Origin: a bacterium
GTDB taxonomy: Bacteria; ARS69
Assembly: GCA_025774865.1 (NCBI GenBank)
Contig: JALGZO010000608.1
Coordinates: 1-5,302, forward strand
Reading direction: 5' to 3'
DNA length: 5,302 bases
The stretch's first letter is position 1. Each line of letters opens with the position of its first letter. A program made the translations under genes and the position numbers. The notes below the pieces were generated by a model. The model was not told the origin of the DNA and ran no database searches. It was given only the letters and a program-made list of their open reading frames with translations. Shown one piece after another: positions 1-5,302 of this stretch.

Positions 1-1124
1 GGTAGTATCGAGAGACGTCCACCAGCTTCTTCGATCCGGTCACCGCTTCGATCGGCGCCGTGTCGTAGCATCCCCGGTGCACGGCCACGAGCTTCCCCGA
101 CTCGCCCGCGAGGATCAGGTCCATCGCGACGTTCCCGAACGCCGTCGGCACGATCGAGTCGAGCGCGTCGGGCTCCCCGCAGCGCACCACGTAGCCGAGC
201 CGCTGGCTCACGACGTTCACGCGATGGCCGCGATTGTATTCGGAGGAGAGCTCCTTCAATTGCGCCGCGACTACATCGCCGATGCCGCCGAGCTTCATGT
301 GGCCGTACTGGTCGGTCTCGACGTTCTCGAACGTGAAGCTCTCCTGTCCGGTAACCTTCGCGCCCTCGGACACGAGAACCACCGAGTAGCGGCTCGGGTT
401 TCGGTTCCAGTCGTAGACGAGAAGCTCGGTCAGCTGCCGCATGTCGAAGGGATGTTCGGGGATGACACAGCGATCGGCGGCGCCGGCCAGAGTGGGCATC
501 AACGCGGTGAACCCCGCGTAACGGCCGAACACCTCGATCACGAGGAAACGCTCGTGGGATCCCGCCGTCGTGCGAAGCATGTTGGCCAGCTCGATCGTCC
601 GCGTCACGCACGTACCGAACCCGATGCAGTAGTCGGTGCCGGGAACGTCGTTGTCCATCGTCTTGGGGATCGCCACGACCTTGAGGCCCTCCTGGTGGAG
701 GCGCTGCGCGTAGCTCAGGGTGTCGTCGCCACCGATCGGAATGAGGAAGTCGACTCCGAGAAACTCCAGGTTCCTCAAGACGTGCGGAGTGGCGTCGTTG
801 AATTCGTCCGGGTACTCGTCCTTAGACGTGATCCGGAACGAGGATTCTCGGCAGGTGGCTCAGTCGGGTGCGTGACGTGTGGAGAAAGGTGCCGCCGGTG
901 CGGGCCGCGCGGCTGACGATCTCGTCGGTCAGCTCCAGGAAGTTATGCGTTTGTTCCAGGCCCGGCTCCGGGATCAAGTCGACGAGTCCCGCCCAGCCGC
1001 GACGAATTCCGACGACCTGGAACCCCTCCCGCAGCGCCCGCACCGTGATGGCACGTATCGCCGGGTTGAGCCCGGGTACGTCTCCCCCGCCCGTGAGGAT
1101 TCCGATCGTGCCGCGCGAAGCCAT
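1..1124 (-). CDS. pfp: Phosphofructokinase, probably pyrophosphate-dependent; 3' end outside window, one frame break
   Basis: This cytoplasmic enzyme interconverts fructose 6-phosphate and fructose 1,6-bisphosphate. The ATG at 1124-1122 has a strong ribosome binding site. The first 100 codons read through the phosphate-donor loop GGGDVPGLN (residues 12-20) and a conserved TGGTFLHTSRT segment, then reach TAA at 824-822. One frame over, the family sequence continues unbroken to position 1. Omitting one base near 824 gives a single protein with GGDD (131-134), PKTMDND (153-159, catalytic Asp157 and Asp159), FGRYAGF (199-205) and SEGA (252-255). Asp134 and Lys154 occupy the positions that are Gly104 and Gly124 in the ATP-using E. 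coli enzyme; Asp plus Lys is the known signature of PPi users, whose reaction is reversible. About 374 residues are visible, so only a short C-terminus is missing. The downstream part has no credible start of its own. Family assignment is firm, PPi use likely, and the functional state uncertain because of the frame break. Confidence 0.93.
822..830 (-). other. Frame break inside the phosphofructokinase gene
   Basis: On the coding (minus) strand the sequence reads CAC GTC TAA GG, giving His-Val-stop after residue 100. The conserved downstream protein is in the frame that starts one base later. Removing the T at 824 gives CAC GTC AAG GAC GAG (HVKDE), which joins smoothly to YPDEFNDATPHVL. The simplest reading is a one-base insertion. 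There is no homopolymer here, which argues mildly against a typical sequencing slip. The site also does not resemble known +1 recoding sites such as that of prfB. A true mutation, an assembly error and recoding cannot be told apart from this sequence alone. Confidence 0.85.
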
Positions 1125-1132
1125 CCGAAGTG

Positions 1133-1139
1133 CTCCTTT
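1133..1139 (-). promoter_or_regulatory. Ribosome binding site of the phosphofructokinase gene
   Basis: The minus strand carries AAAGGAG ending 8 bases before the ATG at 1124. This near-consensus Shine-Dalgarno sequence with good spacing fixes the start codon, and the protein begins directly with the family's N-terminal strand (MASRGTIGILTGGGD). Confidence 0.8.
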
Positions 1140-1155
1140 TCCCCGAAGGCACCGG

Positions 1156-1183
1156 ACTATGGGATACTCGCCGCGCTCGTCAA
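1156..1183 (-). promoter_or_regulatory. Candidate sigma70-type promoter for the phosphofructokinase gene
   Basis: On the minus strand TTGACG (1183-1178) matches the -35 consensus at 5 of 6 positions and is followed, 16 bases later, by CATAGT (1161-1156), matching TATAAT at 4 of 6. Initiation near 1149 would give a leader of about 25 bases ending in the ribosome binding site. The position is right, but short motifs of this kind also occur by chance. Confidence 0.4.
1160..1168 (+). promoter_or_regulatory. Candidate extended -10 promoter for the antiporter gene
   Basis: TGgGATACT combines the TGn extension with a hexamer matching TATAAT at 4 of 6 positions. No good -35 is visible at the expected distance, which extended -10 promoters can tolerate. 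Initiation near 1175 would give a leader of about 45 bases before the GTG at 1220. The hexamer lies one base away from the divergent candidate -10 on the other strand. Confidence 0.3.
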
Positions 1184-1211
1184 GTGGGAACAGTGGGAGG
1201 CGGCCGGAGAC

Positions 1212-1216
1212 GGAGG
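1212..1216 (+). promoter_or_regulatory. Ribosome binding site deciding the antiporter GTG start
   Basis: GGAGG lies 3 bases before the GTG at 1220; the stretch GGAGGGAG gives alternative registers, all rather close to the start. Upstream in-frame GTG codons at 1130, 1184 and 1193 lack an equally good site. Starting earlier would add an Arg/Gly-rich tail with no family resemblance and would run into the divergent phosphofructokinase leader. Confidence 0.55.
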
Positions 1217-1219
1217 GAG

Positions 1220-3118
1220 GTGGTCATCGGGTACGAACACGGCGCGAATCCGGCGCTGACCGTCTCGCTCGCGCTGGCGGCCGGGCTGATCGCCCAGGTC
1301 CTCGCACAGCACGTGCGGATCCCCGGCATCGTACTCCTGCTCGCGACCGGCGCGTTGCTCGGCCCCGACGTCCTCGGCGTCGTGCGGCCGCACTCGCTCG
1401 GCTCCGCTCTCCATACGCTCGTGGGATTCGCCGTCGCGGTCATTCTCTTCGAGGGCGGCCTGAATCTCGACCTCCGCCGGCTGCGGCGCGGCTCTTCGGT
1501 CATCCAGCGCTTGATCACGATCGGCGCGCTCGTAACGGTCGTGGGCGCGTCGCTCACGGCCCGGCTCGTGCTCGGCTGGGAGTGGCGCCCGTCGATCCTC
1601 TTCGGAACGCTCGTCATCGTCACCGGTCCCACCGTCATCGGGCCGCTCCTGCGACGCATCCGGATCAGGCGACCTTTGCAAGCGGTGCTGGAGGCGGAGG
1701 GGGTGTTGATCGACGCGGTGGGCGCGATCACGGCCGTGGTGGCGCTGGACATCGCGCTCCGCCCCTCGTTTCCGTCCCTCGCGATCGGGGTGCTCGAGAT
1801 CGCCGCGAGCCTCGGGGTGGGCTGCTTCTTCGGGCTCGTCGGCGGCTGGGTAATCGCCAGGATCCTGCGACTGCGGCGCCTCATCCCCGAAGGCCTCGAG
1901 AACGTCTTCACGCTGTCGATGGTACTCGCTCTGTTTCACATCTCGAGTGTCGTTCAGGAGGAGAGCGGGATCGCGGCGGTGACCATCGCGGGAGTCGTGG
2001 TCGGTAACGTCCGAGGGCGCGTGCTTCGCGACCTCATGGAGTTCAAGGAGCAGCTGACCCTCATGTTCATCGGGATGCTGTTCGTGCTCCTCGCGGCGGA
2101 TGTGCGGTTCGACGACATTCGTGGACTCGGGATGCCGGGGCTCGTGACCGCGGCCGTGCTGATGCTCGTCGTGCGACCGCTCAACGTCCTGGTCGCGACC
2201 TCCGGATCACACCTGACCTGGCGGGACCGGGCTTTCATCGCGTGGATCGCGCCGCGGGGAATCGTCGCGGCCGCGGTGGCCTCGTTCTTCGCCGGCGAGC
2301 TGGAGCACGCGGGAATCGAGGGCGGGCCGACTCTCCGAGCGATGGTCTTCCTGGTCATCGCCGTGACGGTCGCGGTCGCCGGGCTCACCGGCGGGTTCGT
2401 CGCGAGGCTGCTCGGCGTCCGCCGTCAGGCCCAAGGCTTCGCCATTCTCAGTGCGAACGACCTGGCCCTGACCCTGGGCCGGGCTTTGCGCTCCGGCGGC
2501 GAGGAGGTCCTGTTCCTCGACTCGAACGCAGACGCGAGTCACGCCGCTGAGCGGTCCGATTTCCGCGTCGTGTTCGGGAACGCGCTCGAGGAATCGACAC
2601 TGCAGCGGGCCGGGCTGGCCGGCGTGGCGGCGTGCATCGGGCTGACGCCGAACGAGGAGGTGAATCTCCTCTTCGCGAGAAAGGCGCGGGAAGAGTTCAA
2701 GGTGCCCCGCGCCTATGTGGCCCTGCACCTGAACGAAGGCCACGTGACGCCGAAAATGATCCACGACGCGGGCGCGCACCTCCTCTTCGGAGGCCAACGC
2801 GATCTTCGCCTGTGGGAATCCTGCATGCGTCGGGATTTCGGAGACGTCGACGTGTGGGAGTTCGGCGGCGGCTCGGAGGCCGACCTCACCGCCGGACGCT
2901 ACATATCGCCCGAGCTCGAGAACGCGATCCTTCCGATCGTGCTCTACCGCGGCAGTCGGGCCGTCCCGGTGGACGAGGCGACGAAGTTCCGCGCGAACGA
3001 TCGCCTGTGCGTCATCATTTTCCGCCAGCGCCGAGACGAGGTGGTCACCTGGCTGACCCAAAAGGGATGGACACGCGAAGAGGAGGCGGAGACCGCGGAG
3101 ACGGTCGATCGGCGGTAG
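1220..3118 (+). CDS. CPA-type Na+(K+)/H+ antiporter with C-terminal TrkA/RCK regulatory domain
   Basis: This inner-membrane antiporter (632 residues from the GTG at 1220) exchanges protons for Na+ or K+ in pH and salt homeostasis. Roughly 12 hydrophobic segments span residues 12 to 400. Family landmarks are FEGGLNLDL (77-85), VTGPTVIGPLLR (134-145), EGVLIDAVGA (160-169) and WIAPRGIVAAAVAS (342-355). The last three match the TM5-6 and late-TM signatures of NhaP/NHE proteins (Na_H_Exchanger family). Asp165 aligns with the ion-binding Asp of the 'ND' motif, whose Asn is Ile164 here. Residues 406 to about 525 form a TrkA-N/RCK-N-like fold with ANDLALTLGRAL, LDSNAD, NALEESTLQRAGL and TPNEEVNLLFAR. 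An RCK-C-like piece lies at about 570-620 (ILPIVLYRG, NDRLCVIIF). The Rossmann glycines are degenerate (SANDLA at 411-416), so nucleotide binding is uncertain. A charged tail (EEEAETAETVDRR) ends the protein. Which cation is carried cannot be read from the sequence. Confidence 0.93.
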   Translation: MVIGYEHGANPALTVSLALAAGLIAQVLAQHVRIPGIVLLLATGALLGPDVLGVVRPHSLGSALHTLVGFAVAVILFEGGLNLDLRRLRRGSSVIQRLITIGALVTVVGASLTARLVLGWEWRPSILFGTLVIVTGPTVIGPLLRRIRIRRPLQAVLEAEGVLIDAVGAITAVVALDIALRPSFPSLAIGVLEIAASLGVGCFFGLVGGWVIARILRLRRLIPEGLENVFTLSMVLALFHISSVVQEESGIAAVTIAGVVVGNVRGRVLRDLMEFKEQLTLMFIGMLFVLLAADVRFDDIRGLGMPGLVTAAVLMLVVRPLNVLVATSGSHLTWRDRAFIAWIAPRGIVAAAVASFFAGELEHAGIEGGPTLRAMVFLVIAVTVAVAGLTGGFVARLLGVRRQAQGFAILSANDLALTLGRALRSGGEEVLFLDSNADASHAAERSDFRVVFGNALEESTLQRAGLAGVAACIGLTPNEEVNLLFARKAREEFKVPRAYVALHLNEGHVTPKMIHDAGAHLLFGGQRDLRLWESCMRRDFGDVDVWEFGGGSEADLTAGRYISPELENAILPIVLYRGSRAVPVDEATKFRANDRLCVIIFRQRRDEVVTWLTQKGWTREEEAETAETVDRR

Positions 3119-3124
3119 ACGGTC

Positions 3125-3133
3125 TGCTATCCT
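3125..3133 (+). promoter_or_regulatory. Candidate extended -10 promoter for the propeller gene
   Basis: TGcTATCCT begins 6 bases after the antiporter stop codon. It has the TGn extension and matches TATAAT at 4 of 6 positions. There is no convincing -35. Initiation near 3140 would give a leader of about 33 bases. The layout resembles the candidate in front of the antiporter, which adds slight support. Confidence 0.3.
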
Positions 3134-3167
3134 CGGGGGGTCCCGACCTCCCTCCTCCTTCGAGGAT
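3129..3167 (+). promoter_or_regulatory. Inverted repeat that could mask the propeller gene's ribosome binding site
   Basis: ATCCTCG at 3129-3135 is perfectly complementary to CGAGGAT at 3161-3167, with a 25-base interval. The G run at 3136-3140 can extend the stem against the pyrimidine-rich 3156-3160 through GC and GU pairs. The right arm contains the Shine-Dalgarno core AGGA. No U tract follows, so it does not look like an intrinsic terminator. The left arm overlaps the candidate -10, so only read-through transcripts from the antiporter gene would contain the whole stem. Confidence 0.35.
3163..3166 (+). promoter_or_regulatory. Ribosome binding site of the propeller gene
   Basis: AGGA (within CGAGGAT) sits 6 bases before the ATG at 3173. 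The protein from that ATG begins with a clear signal peptide, so the start is well supported. Confidence 0.65.
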
Positions 3168-3172
3168 GTCCC

Positions 3173-5302
3173 ATGAGACGCATCCAACTGCTCGCGCTGC
3201 TGGCGATCCTGCCGTTCGCGGCACCCCCCGCGACCCGCGACTCCGGCGCCGTATCCGCGGAGTCGGACGGATGGGGTGAGTCCTTCCCGGCCCGCCTGCT
3301 CCCGCGCCCGACCGAGCACCGTCTCGACCGCGACGCCGAGCGTCGTCACAAGCAGGAGCGCCGCGAGTGGATCGAGGAGATTCACCGAACGGCTCCCGGC
3401 GTCGACTGGCGCGCGATCGAACGGCGGAACGGGCTCGACCGGATGACACGGCGCAACGAGACGAACGTGGGCCGCTCGGGCGGACCCTCGCCGTGGGCGG
3501 AGATCGGGAGTCGCAACCTCGCCGGCCGCATGCACGCGGCCGCGCTCTCGGCGGATGGTGACAGTCTTTACGGTGGTTCGTCGCTCGGCGGCGTCTGGAA
3601 GGCGGACCTTTCAGGCAACGGCTGGCGACCGCTGCACGACAACCTCTACGGCGGCTCGCACGGCCTCGCCGTCGCGGCCGGCCCGCCGGAGACGATCACG
3701 AGCATCACGGACGGGGGCCTCATCCACTACACGGAGGACGGGGGGCAGACGTGGATCGCTCCCGCGCTCACCAACGTCTCGGCGACGAAGCGCGTCCTCT
3801 CCGACGCGAGCGACCCGAACCGCATCTGGCTCGTGCTCACCAAGAACGCGGCCCAGCGAAAGCTCTACCGCTCCGACGATCGCGGTCAGACCTACGTCTT
3901 GAAGCGGGCGCTCGCGGTCTTCCCTTCCGACATCTGGCTCGACCGTCAGGTCGGCGGCCGGGTCTACCTCCTCGAGGGCCCGAGCTTCTACGCCAGCGAC
4001 GACGGTGGGGAGACCTGGAATCTCCTCGGGACGATCCCGGTCGGAGCCGCCTCGGACGTCGTGTTGACCGGCAGCGAAGCCGGCGCGCCCACCTTCTACG
4101 CCGCGGTCCGCGACGGGAACTGGAAGCTCTACCGTTCGGTGGACGGCGGCGCGAATTGGACGTACCGGTACGACATTCACGACTTCTGGGAGACGCTCGC
4201 GTCCTCGATCACGGACCCGAACGTCGTGATGTACGGCGGCGTCGAGCTCTGGCGTTCGGTCAACGGCGGAGTGTTCTTCAATCTCGTGAACGCCTGGGGC
4301 GACTATTACTCGGACCCCGTCAACAAGTTGCACGCCGATCTCCCGGGCCTCGACGTGGTGTGGACCCCGGGCGGACAGGAGATCCACTACATCGCGACCG
4401 ACGGCGGCCTCTACCGGAGTGACGACCGCGTCCAGTCCGTGACGAACATCTCGCTCGAGTACCTCAGGGTGAGCCAGTACTACTCGACGCACACGTCCGT
4501 GAACGATCCGGGCCTGATCCTGGCCGGCTCTCAGGATCAGGGCTACCAGCGTAGCTTCGGTCCGCCGATGGGGACGCTGCGCGATTTCGATCAGCTCATC
4601 AGCGGCGACTACGGTCACATCACGTCGAGCGACGGAACGCACGAGAAGATCTACTCGGACTATCCCGGGTTCATCCTCGTCCAGCAGGGCGAGCTGAACC
4701 CGAATCTCACCGATTTCGTCGACTTCCCCGATGGAGCGATCCACTCGTGGTTGCCCTACATCCTCGCGAAGCCCGGCGACCCGGACGTCGTCTATCTCTG
4801 CGGTGACCGCATCTACCGCTTCCGCGACATCGTGCCGGGCGGCTGGAACATCTCGCCCTCCACGCAGGACTTCACGGTCGCGGGCGGCAGCTACCTCACG
4901 GCCCTGTCGATCTCGCCCCTCGACCACGATCGAAAGATCGCGATCATGAATAACGGCATCGTCTGGTACACGGACCAGCCGGGCTTCAACGACTTTCTGC
5001 TATCGCCCGACACTGGCCCCTCGTCGCACTACTTCTACGGGACGGCGCTCGAGCCTTCCCCCGATGACGTGCTCTTGGCGTACGCGGGCGGCAGCGGCTA
5101 CAGCGGTCCGGGCGTATGGCGAACGACCGACGGCGGCGTGAGCTGGACGGCCGTCTCGGACGGGCTGCCGCTGACGATGGTCTACGACCTCGCCTTCGAG
5201 GAGACCGGCAGCGGCGCGATGTACGCCGCCACCGAAGCCGGTCCCTACCGTCTGGATCCCGCCACCGATACCTGGGCGTCGCTCGATCACCCGGGTCTAC
5301 CG
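3173..5302 (+). CDS. Exported Asp-box (BNR/sortilin-like) beta-propeller protein; C-terminus outside window
   Basis: The frame is open for 710 codons and runs off the right edge. Residues 1 to about 20 form a Sec-type signal peptide: MRR, then a Leu/Ala core, then AAPPA. Residues 21-105 are a charged, Arg-rich linker. At 108-119 WAEIGSRNLAGR resembles the entry segment of VPS10/BNR-type propellers. Asp-box turns follow: a degenerate one at 143-151, then TEDGGQTW (187), SDDRGQTY (234), SDDGGETW (275), SVDGGANW (322), SVNGGVFF (362) and ATDGGLYR (408), spaced 40-47 residues apart as expected for one turn per blade. GSQDQG (452-457) corresponds to the G-T/S-QD-x-G segment common in these families. 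One more Asp-box, TTDGGVSW, lies at 651, so a second propeller is likely. No catalytic residues can be assigned: such folds include sialidase-like, GH74-like and purely binding proteins. A C-terminal sorting or Ig-like domain would lie beyond the window. Destination is periplasm, cell surface or medium. The 54-base gap allows co-transcription with the antiporter, but no functional link is evident. Confidence 0.9.
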   Translation, partial: MRRIQLLALLAILPFAAPPATRDSGAVSAESDGWGESFPARLLPRPTEHRLDRDAERRHKQERREWIEEIHRTAPGVDWRAIERRNGLDRMTRRNETNVGRSGGPSPWAEIGSRNLAGRMHAAALSADGDSLYGGSSLGGVWKADLSGNGWRPLHDNLYGGSHGLAVAAGPPETITSITDGGLIHYTEDGGQTWIAPALTNVSATKRVLSDASDPNRIWLVLTKNAAQRKLYRSDDRGQTYVLKRALAVFPSDIWLDRQVGGRVYLLEGPSFYASDDGGETWNLLGTIPVGAASDVVLTGSEAGAPTFYAAVRDGNWKLYRSVDGGANWTYRYDIHDFWETLASSITDPNVVMYGGVELWRSVNGGVFFNLVNAWGDYYSDPVNKLHADLPGLDVVWTPGGQEIHYIATDGGLYRSDDRVQSVTNISLEYLRVSQYYSTHTSVNDPGLILAGSQDQGYQRSFGPPMGTLRDFDQLISGDYGHITSSDGTHEKIYSDYPGFILVQQGELNPNLTDFVDFPDGAIHSWLPYILAKPGDPDVVYLCGDRIYRFRDIVPGGWNISPSTQDFTVAGGSYLTALSISPLDHDRKIAIMNNGIVWYTDQPGFNDFLLSPDTGPSSHYFYGTALEPSPDDVLLAYAGGSGYSGPGVWRTTDGGVSWTAVSDGLPLTMVYDLAFEETGSGAMYAATEAGPYRLDPATDTWASLDHPGLP
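3599..4417 (+). repeat. Seven regularly spaced Asp-box turns (protein-level repeat)
   Basis: Asp-box-like segments start at residues 143, 187, 234, 275, 322, 362 and 408, encoded from 3599, 3731, 3872, 3995, 4136, 4256 and 4394. The intervals are 44, 47, 41, 47, 40 and 46 residues. The best copies fit S-x-D-x-G-x-T-W. The first, fifth-interval (362, Asp replaced by Asn and Thr-Trp by Phe-Phe) and last copies are degenerate. Seven units agree with a seven-bladed propeller. The repetition is in the protein; DNA identity between copies is limited to short runs such as GTTCGGT near 4134 and 4254. Confidence 0.7.

Noticed and set aside
77-916. Open frame of 279 codons on the plus strand
   Set aside because: It lies opposite the phosphofructokinase, has low-complexity His/Arg/Val-rich composition and no family resemblance; it is an antisense shadow common in GC-rich DNA.
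1130-1219. N-terminal extension of the antiporter from an upstream GTG
   Set aside because: The added 30 residues are Arg/Gly-rich without family resemblance, would start within the divergent gene's leader, and have no good ribosome binding site; the GTG at 1220 does.
1157-1939. Minus-strand open frames of 260 and 243 codons opposite the antiporter
   Set aside because: Their composition (runs of Asp/Glu/His/Arg or Ser/Thr/Arg) is that of complement-strand translation of a membrane protein gene; no domains are recognisable.
868-2007. Open frame of 379 codons on the plus strand
   Set aside because: Extremely Arg/Pro/Ala-rich, crosses the divergent promoter region and overlaps two well-supported genes in another frame.
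3129-3167. Rho-independent terminator after the antiporter
   Set aside because: The stem has a 25-base interval, no U tract follows, and its right arm is the next gene's ribosome binding site.
2207-3535. Minus-strand open frame of 442 codons spanning the antiporter end, the gap and the propeller gene start
   Set aside because: It crosses two genes with clear motifs and a signal peptide on the other strand, and its own product shows no recognisable domain.
3611-4927. Minus-strand open frame of 438 codons
   Set aside because: It is opposite the Asp-box protein; the Val/Arg/Asp/Glu-rich translation mirrors GC-rich codons and has no family features.
1-5302. Mobile elements, CRISPR, tRNA or rRNA genes, or a defence-like cluster
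   Set aside because: No transposase or integrase motifs, direct-repeat arrays, cloverleaf-like sequence or abrupt composition change was seen; the three genes have similar codon use.

Overview
The window is GC-rich, densely coding DNA (strong G/C preference at third codon positions) from a bacterium that I place only loosely. Good Shine-Dalgarno sites, a Sec-type exported Asp-box protein and a PPi-type phosphofructokinase would fit a Gram-negative environmental lineage, for example Gemmatimonadota, Eisenbacteria or similar FCB-related phyla, or Acidobacteriota. This is inference: the window holds no rRNA or other phylogenetic marker.

Layout. (1) Positions 1-1124, minus strand: a phosphofructokinase gene that runs off the left edge. 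Residues at the two classical donor-specificity positions (GGDD and PKTMDND) point to pyrophosphate rather than ATP. The frame is broken once, near 824, and removing a single base restores a continuous conserved protein. (2) Positions 1125-1219: a short divergent regulatory region with candidate promoters in both directions. (3) Positions 1220-3118, plus strand: a complete monovalent cation/proton antiporter of the CPA type, with about 12 membrane segments fused to a cytoplasmic TrkA/RCK-type regulatory module. (4) Positions 3119-3172: a 54-base gap with a candidate extended -10 and an inverted repeat that includes the next gene's ribosome binding site. (5) Positions 3173-5302, plus strand: the first 710 codons of a large exported beta-propeller protein with Asp-box (BNR/sortilin-like) repeats, cut by the right edge.

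The genes do not form an evident pathway. The phosphofructokinase is glycolytic or gluconeogenic, the antiporter handles pH and Na+ or K+ homeostasis, and the propeller protein is extracytoplasmic. The last two are co-directional and might share read-through transcription. No mobile element, CRISPR array, RNA gene or obviously new multi-gene system is visible. The points most worth a second look are the phosphofructokinase frame break, the degenerate ion-site and nucleotide-site motifs of the antiporter, the regular seven-fold Asp-box spacing, and the possible masking of the propeller gene's ribosome binding site.
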